From Pyxicephalus adspersus (lineage: Eukaryota > Chordata > Amphibia > Anura > Pyxicephalidae): a stretch of 64,000 nt of DNA. Shown piece by piece: positions 13,188-25,345 of this stretch. Below the pieces are notes generated by a model, which ran no database searches, was not told the origin of the DNA, and saw only the letters and a program-made list of their open reading frames with translations. The position numbers were made by a program, and so were the translations under genes. Positions within the stretch are counted from its first letter, which is position 1. Each line of letters begins with the position of its first letter. Where the stretch lies: positions 124,726,071 through 124,790,070 of the forward strand of contig NC_092860.1 in NCBI RefSeq assembly GCF_032062135.1, given 5' to 3'.

Positions 13188-14380
13188 GTAATACTGTTTA
13201 TACTATTTATGCCCTGTGGCAAACAGCATATTAAAAATAAAACAAAAGAAAAATACATTTCTATGTGCAACAGTTTCTTATGTACTTTGATGTTTTTGCT
13301 TTGGCTAATAAATTACAGACAAATGCACTTTTACTTTTCTGATCTGGAAAATGTTTTTCTATAATTTCTATGATTTCTTTATAATAAAAATGTGTCCATC
13401 AACAGTATAATGTTGCAGTTAAAACATGTCAATGTAATGGTATATATATTGTGTTGTACACATTGTTTCAATACAATTTACTTCGAATGATCCAAAATCT
13501 AACCTGTTTTATAGCACACAACAATGCAGAAAAACATGCTCTGTACATTGTGGTGTGCTGCATTGTCAAAAATACAGATACCTTTTTTCAGATGAGGGGC
13601 ATTTTAAACTACCTAAATGTTGATGCATAAAAAAGCGTGTGCTAATATGCACTGCAACATTATAAATCCAGGTAATTTAATCAGATGGATTAAGTCATTT
13701 CAGTTTTACAACTACATACAGGAAAACGCGTTTTTCTATATTTAGGTAATAGTGAATGAGTAGTAATAGGATTTTAGAAAAGCAAATATATAACCAGCTT
13801 TGTGATATATGCTAAAACGAACCAAAAAAGCCCTCAAACAAAAATACTTGTTTCACTGCTATCACAAGCCTGAAAAAGCAAGGCATCTGAGATAATATTG
13901 TAGTCAGGCCATGCAAATTATTCTTTTTTAGGAAACAACTTTACTTTTAGAATTCAGGGTTCCTTTAAGCCCACCTTATGAAAAATTCCTCACTATATGG
14001 GGATCATTGGTCCCCAAGCTATATTCAACAGAAATCATGGTATCCATATAATGCAGTCACGATGGAGAACACACCGCTGAAACAACTGTATACATTTTAG
14101 TGTAAATTACTTTGATTTTAGGTAGTGTCAGTGGTTTGTATTTTTATGAGTCCTATACAAGCTATTGATATTCAGTACAGAGAAATCAAATTTCAAAATA
14201 CTGATTTATGCCTAACAGGATACTTAGTTTTATTTTCCCACATTAAGCCTGACCACCACTTTCACCATTACCATTGTCTATCAACAATAAGAGGTCTATT
14301 CAAGCAGTGAATCTGACATTTGCCATACATTCTCTGCTAGTGAACTTTCCTGGTCCATGTATTTCATGGGCAGAGATTGA

Positions 14381-14954
14381 TCCTCTATATATACAAAATT
14401 ATAAGTATGTATGTGCTTATGTGTGTATGTTCCACCATCACTCGAAAACGCATGGAGAACTTGCCATATATATGAATGAGACACGTGTGAGTGCACCAGT
14501 TATCTTTGTACAGCGCTGTGCTATATGTCAGAGCTATATTTGTATGTATGTATGTATGTATGTATGTCATCAATCGGAAACGCAAGGAGACATTTAAACC
14601 AAATTTGCTAGACATATGACTGACACTCATGTGAGTGCACCACTGATCTTTTTACAGCACTGTGGTATATATCAGAGGTATATTTGCATGTATATATGTA
14701 TGTGTGTATGTATTGCTCATTGACAGTGTGCCACTTGCTTATATTTTTACATACTTTTTTTTGGAATCTTTTACTAATTTCTGGCCTGTAATAATGCCTT
14801 CAAGAAAACATAAGGCAATTGGCCGAGTGCAATCAAAGGCAAAAAAATGAAACAACACCGTAGATAAGAAAATCACTATAGCTTTGATTCCTTTTCCTGT
14901 ATAATATAAGATTGCATTAAACAAATACTCGGGCAATGCCGGGTTATCAGCTAG
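14381..14954 (+). mobile_element. non-autonomous Helitron
   Basis: It starts TCCTCTATATATAC directly after an A and ends CTAG directly before a T, as Helitrons do between A and T without target duplication. A short GC-rich hairpin 'CGGGCAATGCCGGG' sits about 10 bp before the CTAG end, the Helitron 3' signature. Inside there are two diverged direct copies of a block of about 145 bp (about 14440-14560 and 14575-14700), each carrying 'gtgagtgcacca' and 'tatttg.atgta'. A short frame at 14793 reads MPSRKHKAIGRVQSKAKK and stop, resembling the start of a Helitron Rep/helicase protein. At 574 bp it lacks the Rep and helicase domains. Confidence 0.82.
14541..14567 (+). repeat. (TATG)n microsatellite inside the Helitron
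   Basis: About six uninterrupted TATG units; related looser TATG/TGTG runs occur at 14405-14430 and 14690-14712, all within the Helitron direct repeats. Confidence 0.85.
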
Positions 14955-15491
14955 TGTTTGATAAATGTCATATTCACTTCTTAGCTCACCACTTTACAAT
15001 GGGCCTATGATGTAAGCCATTTTCACAATGATAAACCCCATACAGAACAACAGAGATTATAGTGAGTGGATAGTGATAGTGAGGTTTTTTTTTAAACACC
15101 ATGTTCAAAGCTTTTGTCACCATTGTGATCACTTTGTGATCAAATGACTGGCAGCTTATCCAATTCAATTGTATAAAGCTTTTGTTCACCACTTAATATT
15201 ATTATTATGTGAGCGTATTATGGTACCCCACTTTTAAAAGCCTGACCACCAGAAAAAAAACAAATCCTGTGTTTACTTAAATAAATATGGCATTATGAAA
15301 GTGATTAGATTTCTAAACAAAAAATGGAGAATACTCTGAACCTTACTATTAAAATAAAAAAATACAGTAATCTTTTTTTGTGCATAAATAGGAGTTAAGT
15401 ATCGTGACTAATCACATTTGCTAGAAAATATTAGAAAATCAGGTTGGTAAGTATTTATATTTTCTCATATTATTTTTTTATAGATATTTAA

Positions 15492-15645
15492 TACTATTAT
15501 TATTAACTAGGATTTATATCGCGCTGACATATTACACAGAGCTTTACAAAGCAAACTCCATAGAGATAGTGTACTGGTTGAGATTCAAATCTGTGACCTT
15601 GCATTTTAAAGGCAAGAGTGCTAACCACTGAGCCAACTGTGCTGT
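15492..15645 (-). repeat. frog-type retroposon copy with tRNA-like internal segment
   Basis: 'tactattattattaactagg', 'atttatatcgcgctgacata', 'cagagctttacaaagc' and then 'gattcaaatctgtgaccttg' and 'agagtgctaaccactgagcc', which resembles a tRNA-derived module (B-box-like 'gattcaaatc'). It may be a SINE end or two adjacent repeats. Confidence 0.6.
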
Positions 15646-16163
15646 CATATATACATAGACTTTTACACTTATATATGTTGTGTCTGGCAGAAGGACATCT
15701 TCCAGCAACAGCTCTAAGACATCAAGCAACCAAAAAATGAGAATTGCAGAGGAAACTGAGATCTGAAAGTGTGTCCCAATAAACCATCTAATTTTAGAAG
15801 CAAGCACAATTCACTATGGCCGCCACACAGCAGCGCCATGGCATACTTTGCATAGTACATTTTATTAAGCCCACAGAAATCTGTCCCTGCCACAACGGCT
15901 AGTTGGTTTTGTTTGCTCACCCAGGCCATGGGTTCCCAGTCCTACCCTAAATTTATTGTGATTAATATATCAGAAAGTCATTCTAGACATGACCTACTTT
16001 TGTAACTTTAGTTGAAATGCTTAGTAGTTTTCTTGCATAAAAACTGCACTGCAAATGTGAGCACAGTATTTTAATGTTGTTTTTAGCTACCCTAATAATA
16101 TCTACCAATAAGGCCCAGAGCTTTGTAATTACCATTCTAGCCATGATATACAGTGCTATACAG

Positions 16164-16164
<1 letters not shown>

Positions 16165-16212
<48 letters not shown>
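16165..16212. repeat. (TA)n microsatellite
   Basis: About 20 TA units with a single interruption at 16201-16204. Confidence 0.95.
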
Positions 16213-16240
16213 GAACACAGTAAACATAAGTCATCAACAT

Positions 16241-16270
16241 AAAATAATAATAATAATAATAACAATAATA
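16241..16270 (+). repeat. (AAT)n microsatellite
   Basis: Roughly nine ATA/AAT units with one interruption, 30 bp after the (TA)n run. Confidence 0.9.
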
Positions 16271-17636
16271 AAGGCTATGACTCACCAGACAAATAGCACG
16301 GGGTCCACCTTACTGTGCTCCCACTGGAAGTATTATATTAGCATATAGTTTAAATATAGAATAACATCAGCTCACAGTTATATATTCGTTTAAAATAGAC
16401 CTGTCAACATGTTAAAATGAAAACTATCACGACTCATGAGAACAGGGGAAGGTTGAGCGAAAAGCAGGAAGACAAATATAATGGGAATAATTCAGAGCCA
16501 TGCATTCTTTGACTGTATGATGCTTTCACGCAAAGCAGCAGTTGTAAGACCCTTTTCCTTATGGCTTTCTTACTGCAGTTCCTAATCTGCTGAAATAAAG
16601 TGTTCATTTGATTTATAAGTGTGACATGATACTTACCTCTTGTGGGATAGTCATTCAGCTTAGATGAGTAGCACTGGGAGCTGAACAGCAGACAAAAAAT
16701 AATTGCCTAAACAGTTGACATATTCCATCACCTACTTTACATCGCATAAGATGTTTTCAAGTCATTATTGCCATGCCATTTTAACTCATATTTCATTACA
16801 CTCTCTTACTGACTCATAAGTACATTTGATGCCTCTGGATATCTGAACAACATTAGTAGTCGGCTGTTTTGTTTGTGTCTAGCTTATCGTGAAAAAATTC
16901 AGCAAGACACTTAACTTAAGGCAAACAGAACATACAAGATGAAATTATAAATTGTAAGCTATTTTATCAATCAGAAAATTTGTCATTTTGTTCATTTAGC
17001 CTATTTGTCCATATCAGCAGCAGATAGCCATCAGTGGAGTGGGCTTGTGTGCAGAACTGACTTGGGGTCCCTGATCCATACAAATGTGCCTGACAGAATG
17101 ACATGGCTCTAGATCTGTCTGCTCCGTATCATGGTCCAGGATCATCCTCAGGCAGTGATTGGATAGTTAAGTGGTAGCAGGACATCAATAAGGCCAATTG
17201 TAGTCTCTCGCTAATACTCAAGGACAGCACAGTACAATGCAGTAGTGTCATAATTGGCTCAGATTTATTACAGGAGGCTATTTTCTAAACAGATTCAGGT
17301 ACTTTTCCTGCCTATACAAAAAATTGATTTAGTATAGGTAGTAACATTCTTTTTCACTTTGAAGCAATAGTTGCCATTTGTTCTTTTTTCTGTAGACACA
17401 AGATTTTCAAACACTCTCATTTTCAGCCCAGTTACAACTGTCATCAGCAAAAATATGCACACAAAGTGATACTCCCAATTGGGCACAAGCAGCAAAAAAA
17501 TAAAAAAAACACACAAGGGGCAAACCTGTATCAAAAATTAGAAAAAGCTTGGTCTTCAGATACACTTTATTGATGTTTAATGACTTTATTAATTTTAATA
17601 AATACACAACCATTTTCTGTATCTTACTGATTTTAG

Positions 17637-17790
17637 GCTCAGTGTTAAGGGTTCAGGCAGAAATATACCTAAAGGGTAATTTAGCAACTGTTGGGGGAGC
17701 TTCCCAGTATATGTTCATTCATGAAGCCAAAATCCCAATGTCAAACTATGACACACAGCGCTCTTAGGGTGCTCCAGCAGAGATCTAAAG
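17637..17790 (+). pseudogene. possible second exon with in-frame stop, weak F-type lectin resemblance
   Basis: A pyrimidine-containing acceptor 'ctgattttag|GC' and a strong donor 'AAAG|gtatgt' bound 154 bp. Only the phase-1 frame is open, and this is the phase left by the exon at 13139-13187. It reads about 43 codons, including 'VQAEIYLKGNLATVGGASQ', then a TAG at 17765-17767, eight codons before the donor. Another frame is open from the stop to the donor, so a single indel would explain the break. The 'NLA..GGASQ' stretch faintly recalls the N-terminal strand of F-type (fucolectin) domains, but no metal- or sugar-binding residues can be shown. Alternatively an ATG at 17549 in the same frame gives a hydrophobic leader ending in VQA. 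It may be a decayed gene or coincidence. Confidence 0.25.
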
Positions 17791-18059
17791 GTATGTGCAA
17801 GTATCTCTAGGTTTAATAACGTGCATTGTAAAAACTGTAAGGGGATGAAAGCTGTACTTTGAAATAGATCTCCAAGGAAGACACAATTCATAAATATGCA
17901 AAGGGAATAGATTTGACAGCTTTATTGTTTTAATTTGTTCCATTAATTGACCCACAATATTGTGGGTATAGCAGGAAATAAATTAGGATTATTTAACGGT
18001 TTTAAGCTTTTGGGGGCTTGGAATGTACCAGTCAAAATCGTTGACTGTCTTTGCTAGGA

Positions 18060-18202
18060 CTGAATGAATGAACTTACTTATGTCATCCTGGCACAGCAAG
18101 TAGGGATAGGTGAAGATTCCAACTAGGAACAGAAGAAGGAAGAAGATCGCGGCACCTTGCTATAGAACAAAAGCAGGTAAGTAAAGTTTAGTTCCACTTT
18201 AA
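18060..18202 (+). repeat. 'CTTAAAG' family fragment
   Basis: It ends 'aagtttagttccactttaa' preceded by 'aagaaggaagaagatcgcgg', matching the right half of the family. The left part is not recognisable. Confidence 0.55.
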
Positions 18203-19671
18203 CATTGCCGACTTACCCTCTAGCAAACTATGTCCTGCTATACAGGGAATTACAGATTTACAAGTGTTCATACTAATATGAGTTTATTTATTGGTAACTT
18301 TATAACATTATTTAATGAGAAGATATGATATTTACATCTATCAGAATTCAACTTGAATATTGAATGAAATTTATTTCTGGTCCCATTCACCTCTTAATAG
18401 AAATCATTTACTATTGTGCTTCCTGATATATGTATCTGTGTATGTTTTGGATCAGCTACCATAGCTTAACAAGTTGTAAGCGCTAACTAAAGATATTTTG
18501 TTTGCTAAAGTAATTGCATTTTACACAATCACTATATATTTTGCTTTTCTTTTATCTTAGTGCTGCTGCCTTCGTACAGTCTTGTTGTAGCTACCGGCTG
18601 TCCACATGCATGTATTCCAAAGATGGCTGCATGGAATTTCTTATGTTGAGATTACAGATTGTGCAGTCTTTATCAGAAGCCCATGTTACAGGGTGACAAA
18701 GTTGGAACTTAGGGACAGAGCTTTGTCAACCCATAACATATAAAAGTCTCAACAAGGTCCTCTGTTACAGAATTACTAGTTATAATTTAACAATAAAATT
18801 ATATTTACTAGCTTGGGGAATGGAAAGGTTCATTTTAAAATAACAAGAATAAAGATCACTACATGCACAAGAATAAAATAAAAAGTTTGTTGCTTTTGCA
18901 AGGTGGGATGACAGTATTTTATAAATAGATAAGCAATTTTGCTTTGTGTTCTACTCTTATTTTATCATTGCTGGGGTGCAATGGTGTTTTTATTTTAAAA
19001 CAGAACATGTCAGGATGTCCGATGGTATAGTTAACATATTTGCATATTCTCCATGTACTGTACATAATATATTCTAAGTGTATATCAGGCAGACATCCCT
19101 TAGGGCAACCAATTATATAAGAAAATCTAATTTTAGATAACAGGAGGGGGTGTACTGAACTATAACACTGGACGTGGGGGCTTTAGGGCAACTGTTCTGA
19201 GTGCTTCTTTCTGCTTGGTTAATTTTTCAGTATAGTATAGAGCTGAAAATGGTCAGGAAATCCTAAAATTACTACAAAGAATTCCATTAAATAAATGTTT
19301 CTCTTGTGCAAGTCTCTCCTACTTGCTTGTGTGCCATTTTGGGATGTCATCTGAACAGTAATAGCCCTAGACAGAAACTAATAGGACAAGCTACAGATGA
19401 GTGGTGGAAACAATGATCTGACATTCTGAATACTTACAAGTATTTTCAAAAGAGGTAAAATGGATTCTGTGAGTTAACATGAGGGCTGTGCTGGAATTAC
19501 AGCAGAGAGATTGCACACACAGGAATACAGAAGAATTGCCTTGAGAATTGCAATCTTTTAGTCTTAATGAGACAGGGCAAAATATAAAGATGATGTGTTA
19601 AGTGTTGCAACCCACAGCAACCTACAAGATTTTCTTCCACATAGTTTAGATGTAGTCACAGAAGTGAGGGA

Positions 19672-20018
19672 TAAAATTAAAAAAAAAAAAAAAGCTCTCT
19701 AAGACTGGAGAAGATACACTTTCAGCAGTGAACCTGGGTGGTCCAGAAAACCTAAAATGGATTTTGTGAAAGTCATTTGCTGTTTATAATTATATTATAT
19801 ATATCTGATATATACTACTATACAGTTACATTAAATGTTTAACTATTTTTTAAATATCGCATTTTGCAAGGAAATTTGGACGGAATTAGACTGCTAGGAA
19901 GGTTAACACGTGTTTTTTAATTCTGGACCAGATTAATTTAAGATTTGCTGGATCACCCAGGTTCACAGCTCAATGTGCATCTTTACCAGTCTTGGAGAGA
20001 TTTAATAAATCGGGCCCA
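19672..20018. mobile_element. miniature element, 'ctccaagactgg' family, with nested fragment
   Basis: The left end 'agctctctaagactggagaa' (19693) and right end 'catctttaccagtcttggag' (about 19979) are inverted, and internal arms 'cctgggtggtcc' and 'ggatcacccagg' pair. The middle (about 19780-19908) includes 'gactgctaggaaggttaa', the end of the separate 'ttaacctccctagcgg' family, so one element probably sits in the other. Relatives: 38580-38675 and 39347-39494. Confidence 0.6.
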
Positions 20019-23000
20019 TTGTCCCTGAGAACAGGTGAATAACAAAAGGATATAGCCACGTTATAAAGATAAATGGTCCTTATAGTAATATGGTGCTAAG
20101 TGTTCATTTTATGTTAATTGAAACATAAAGGAGAGCATGCAGAAAGAGTTTTACTTAACATTCATCCAGAATATCTGGTTTTGTGTTTTTTCCTCCCTAT
20201 ACTTTACTGACATGTACCGTATCCAGCGATTGTAAGAGTCTTTCCTCCTTCTATATATACATGTTTATGAAGACATTGACTGGAGACAAGTTACACAAGA
20301 CTGCTACAGATTACTGCTTTTACAACCCCTTTACCATTCTATGTGTCCAAACGTGTGCCCCTCGGTGGAGCCTTACAAATTTTCTGTGCCACATCCGATA
20401 TTTCTTTTAGCAAGGTTTATGATTAAGTATCAGAGAGGGAAAAAACATGAAAAGAGAAAAGGATTAGATTGGCCAAAAATAAAACATTTGTAAACGAATA
20501 AACCAAACCATTGAACTCCTAGAAGCTAATCTAAATTATATTATTATTTCACTACCTTCATTAGGCAAAAGAGCACAGCTTACTATATGCAAAGGCCCAA
20601 AGGTACCACTACCAAAGGTGCCACTACATGTCCTAAGCAGCTGCATGTGGACCCATGGTGGCAGATTAGACATCCGAGCTGAGTGGCAAACGAGGGAGTA
20701 TGTTTTGGAGTAACAGAGAAGATTATTTTCCCTGTTCAAGCTAATTAGTTCACATTTTAAAAGGGGTTTCACAAATGACAATGAGTTTAGATTAATTTGT
20801 TTTTTCAGATTATCTTTTAATAAAATAATTTTTTTCTTGGGGGGATCTCATTTCTTACTTTTTATAATTTTACTTCTCTCAAAGAACAAACACATTGAAT
20901 ATTACCAAGTATTCATGGCTAACAGGGGTACATTTTATAGTGTTTACAAACTGTTTCTAAAGCACAAGGCTTCAGGAAAACATTTATTAGAGAGGACACA
21001 ACACAGGGGTAAAATAAAACCTGAATTAGGCTTTTGGGCTTCATGCAGCATGACTGCAGTTACAACATTGGCTATAAAAGCTTGAAAATAATCAGCATCA
21101 GCCAGGCTTCTAAATAATTGCTAAACTTTTCTGCTTAAGAAAAAAAATTAAAAAGTAACTCTGAAAAGTTGCAGCTTCAAAGATTTTGTTTAATTCTACT
21201 CAAAAACAGAATCAACACAACTGCTTTGTGGCCCTTACAAATGTAGTCCTGTTACAGAATTAGACTCCTGATATTGTATACAACAATGATGTTACTGTAT
21301 AGCGTAAATTGCAGGGATATGTCCATGCATAATTGGTACTTGAAAAGGTTTACTTTAATGTGTATGTAAACTATATTAATGAACTTCTCTCTCAATTTTA
21401 GATTGAGCCTGTAACTTCCTTTGTACAGAAATGTTGCAGGAGATCATTGAATGAAGAGGGTCAGTTGAGGACCATACATCCATTGGAATACTCTTGAAAC
21501 CCCTTTCTAATAAATGTATGATATGTATTTGGTATTTTTCCTTTTTTTCATTATTACAAAAAAGTTATTTACCTGTGAGTTGATTTTTTTAAGTGGTTAA
21601 AAATCCCAGATGAGATTCCAGGCCAATTATCAGTGGATCAGCAGTTGATGTGAACATATCTGCAAATTTTACCACCTGCAAATCCCAAACCTTGTAGACA
21701 AATTCGGTTATCCTTATTTCTAATCATTTTAATAGCCTAAAACTGCTACTGCCAGGGAATGTGTAATTATTAGCAATCATTGCATAAGAAAACAAAAATA
21801 TAATTAATGCCACTTTTATTATCATTACTATTAACAATATGAGTGCCTGCAGTATGGGATTTAATTGAGATATTGTACTTCGTTTTACCAGCAATTAAGC
21901 CAATGTGCTGAAAAGTAGCAGGAGCTTTAAGCATGTGATCACACACAGGCAATCAATGCACATTGGATTTTAAGCACTGCAATCTGTCACAGCGTCTACA
22001 AATATGCCCTAACCAAAGCAACATGTAACAGCGACTATTGCTTGCTCGGCATGTAGTCATACATAAGCACAGTGGAAATGGAACGCCAGAAGCTGTAAAC
22101 TTACTGGTACAGCAGGAATTGTAGTTTATTATGGAGTTTCATATTTTAAAGGAGAACCAGAGGCAAAACAACAAGGTGCTAAGAATAGTTTGGTACATTT
22201 GTTTTTTTCCCATCAACTACAACAAAACAGAAAAGTTTATGTTCTACATTTACATCATATTGTGCATGTTTCCAGAATACTAGGTATGGTAGATTGCGTG
22301 ATCTGATGAAGAATATTTATTATATCATAAGAATCTTTCATTTGCCCTCTAAATAATGTGATGTCACAGAGCCAGAATTATACTTCTGTCTTTCCAAGCC
22401 CAGCTACTATGAGACACCCCCAACACACACACAGGAGGAAGCTAAGAGGGGCTCTGGAGTGACCGAGGGCTGGGGAGTTGAAACCTACTTCTGACTTCCT
22501 CTCTCATAACCTCTTCCTATGCACAGCTCCAAGTCACCCCTACTCTCTGAAACTCACTTCCTCCTTCTTTTAGGATTGCCATCCCCAAATTAAAAAAATC
22601 TTAAAACCCATCATTTTAAACATGCCTACCTGTCTTCATCTGTTACACAACCCATCACTAATTAGATCCATTTCACATCCTCCATCTTTTTATGTACTTC
22701 TCTCCCACACCTGTTAGATTGTAAGTCCTTTTGAACTCCACCAGTGTCTTGAATGGAAACTGCTTGAAAGTATGTAAAAATGCTTGTGTATTGTGAGCCT
22801 TTGCAAGTAGTTTCAGCAAGTTTTTGTGTTTTCCAGCATTTGTAGTGCCTTGCAAAGCTTTTTCTCTCCAGCTACTACAATTATTTGAACCTGGAAGCCC
22901 TAAGATATTCATCCCCTCACTGTGAGAAATTAGCTCCTGTCATTACGTTCAGAAGCTCCAACAAGGTGTGTGGAGCTTCTTTCATTGTTTACATGCATCC

Positions 23001-23774
23001 AGATAATCCAGCAAGAGAGCAGACAGGGACAGCTGCCTTTATGGAGCTGCCTTGCCACCAGGCAACAGGAAGCAGCTGGCTCTTGAATGTAAGACAGCCA
23101 TCGCTCAGTCATCATGGGATCATATATAGACATTGTTTGCACTTGAAAAGGTATTATTTAAAAAAAAGAACAATAAAATTATCTCCATGTCTATATTGCC
23201 AAAGCTGATTTATCCCATTCTGGCAAGGGGTAAGGGGTACTATGTACCACTGTACTCACTTCCCACAAAGAGGAAACATATAATGGGTGGGGGGCTTTAT
23301 TAAAGGGAGCTTTCAGATTAAAATAATCACTCTACCCTACACCCACAGATCCCCACAAAATTGTCAGGATGAGGCCCTTTTTCCCAACAACTGCCCTTGC
23401 CGCCACTTTTTTGCCCTTTTTCTTTTTTCAAAAGCCAAATTCTAGCTGGCCCAACTCCTATCCAAGTAGACCCCAAGTCTATTAAAGGGTCTGTTTTTTA
23501 ATGTTAGGGAGGACCTTTTATTTTTTTTTTGTGAGGCAATATAAATGCCTTAAACACTTGTGTTTTCAAACTTACAAGAGTTTTTGCTTGAAACTGCTAC
23601 CAGGTGCCTAGCTGTGTAGGCATCCAGAAGTGTTTGGTTAAATAATATTGGTATGGAAGCACTGTAGGATTCTGTAGAATGGTCTAAAAGTGCTTTGTAA
23701 ATTGTTTTTTTGGTTTCTTTGGTACCAAGGCACATATAATTTGAGGGATATGAAATACATTATATTATACATTA
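20019..23774. other. intron, no gene recognised
   Basis: Mostly unique AT-rich sequence. About 22640-22750 resembles the beginning of the frog retroposon ('gttagattgtaag' near 22714). About 22930-23130 is a higher-GC unique block ('tggagctgccttgccaccag') that could be non-coding conserved sequence or an old exon; no consistent splice-bounded frame was found. Confidence 0.4.
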
Positions 23775-24048
23775 TGCACAGTAACGTAAAAAAGAAAGCA
23801 CACCCCCAGGATCTATGAACTTTGCAGTCATTGAGTCAACCATGAACTCAATGAACTCATTTTCATACCAAAGTATTCTAGAGTCAAATGATAGGCCACC
23901 TGTGCAACACCAAAAGTTTGACTGAAATTAGTTCATGCAACAGGTCAATGATCCCAAGCAAACCAGTAAGTCTACAACTAAATGGCTAAAGAAGAAAATA
24001 ATCAAGGTTACCATGACCTAATCAAAGTCCAGACCTCTACCTGATCCT
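23775..24048 (+). mobile_element. second Tc1-like transposon relic (different family)
   Basis: A fragment of another Tc1/mariner family. The left part 'gtaaaaaagaaagcacaccccc' resembles the family's terminal region. The coding remnant reads 'MQQVNDPKQTSKSTTKW' (about 23936-23985), equivalent to the conserved QQDNDPKHTSKST of Tc1 transposases. The catalytic Asp is replaced by Val (codon gtc at 23944-23946). Further on 'tcaaagtccagacct' matches the 'SPDLN' region, and the sequence ends before the catalytic Glu. No intact ends are seen. Confidence 0.8.
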
Positions 24049-25121
24049 TTAATAAATGAAAAACAATATTCTTGTGGGCTAGATGGTAAGTATGTTGTCA
24101 TGGTATGCCTCTTTTCTCTGCTATTGGTAACTATTAAAATGGTAATTTTCTTACCTGTAACTATAACACTAATATCAAATCCAATTTAGTTATGTTGTTT
24201 TTACAGTTACGAGTGAAGTGGATTCCATAAAATATTTTTAAATCTCACTATGACCATCCCTAGGCAACTCCATTTAAAAATATGTATTTATGACCAGGCC
24301 CTTATAGGATATGTTTAGTGTATCTAATCTATGTCAACAGCAGATGAGTTAATGCTAAGAGTAAAACCAGCTCGGAACAAATTCTTAATGCTAGTCATCT
24401 GTAAATAATTCTCCAGCTTACCAACTGTGAATAATTTCCAAACTCACCATGAAGTAGCAAAAAATATGAGAGAAAAGGAGATTAAATGAACAAAAGACAA
24501 ATTCACATGTGAGTTATGTTCGACTTGCTCGTGAAATGCCTACATAATTTTAATCAGTTTAACCTTTTCTGTCATAACTATATTTGGTGGAAATGTTTAT
24601 TGATGTGATAATTCATTTAAATGTCATGAATATTCCTCATCAGGCATTGGACGTGTTGGTTTCTTATATTTGTAAATGTTACCCTATCAAAAAAAGAAAC
24701 GTATACATCCTTTATCACATAATGAATGTGTATTTTAATTATATTAACACAATCTGACCTTTGTAAAAAAAAAACACCAGAGGGCTTTCCTTTGAGACTT
24801 GTGGTTTTTCTTCTACAACTTAAATGCATACTGCCTTATGACTAAATAGTCTCTCTCTCTATATATATATAACCTATTTCAGATTAAGTGCCATTTTAAC
24901 AAGCAATACAACCAGTTGACCAGTGATCAATAGTGTGCAGTAATCTTAGCTAGTTTATAAATTATCTACTAATAGTTGTACTGCTAATTGCAATTCAAAT
25001 AATATTTACTATTTAATGAGTTTACCTTAATTTGCCAAAAGCAGTACAAGTGTACAGAATACTGAATATAGACTTGGCATGACGTCTGTTTGATCTACAA
25101 TAGATTAGACCCAAGCCAATG

Positions 25122-25345
25122 ATCCATTTAGACCTTGGATCAGCCACAGTGCATCCTTGTAGTTTAGACCTCAGGTCAGCTGCAATATATACATGCACAT
25201 CAGGCCTAAGATCACTCATAATGTATCCATGCAATTGAGACCTAAGATCAAACATAATCAATCCATTCACTTTAGATCTCTGATCAGCTGTAATACATCC
25301 AAATGTTTTAGATTTTCAAACAGCACAATGCATCCATGCACAATA
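25122..25345. repeat. minisatellite of 36-bp units, about six and a half copies
   Basis: Units start at 25122 (31 bp), 25153, 25189, 25225, 25261 (36 bp each), 25297 (35 bp) and 25332 (partial). The pattern is 'atccatnca.tttagacct.agatca.c..aata.'. Because 36 is divisible by 3, both strands show a 12-residue repeating peptide, for example 'DLRSQLHGYIMS' on the minus strand. Units are diverged, so the array is old. I see no evidence that the peptide is expressed. Confidence 0.85.

Larger units (their letters stand above)
15646..17636. other. intron between retroposon and the 17637 exon candidate
   Basis: Apart from the two microsatellites listed, I see nothing assignable. The segment 17030-17240 has higher GC and no recognised repeat. 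Confidence 0.45.

Noticed and set aside
14274..14630. Overlapping frames on both strands with Tyr/His repeats
   Set aside because: Translations of the TATG-rich Helitron direct repeats.
15560..15640. tRNA gene
   Set aside because: A B-box-like 'gattcaaatc' is present, but there is no cloverleaf or A box; it belongs to a dispersed repeat.
18514..18696. Possible third exon after 'tttatcttag'
   Set aside because: Acceptor-like sequence but no homology and no donor in the open frame.
20183..20410. Cys-containing frame considered as a further F-type lectin exon
   Set aside because: Similarity to lectin motifs (SSDCK, PRWSLT) is too weak and no proper splice sites in matching phase were found.
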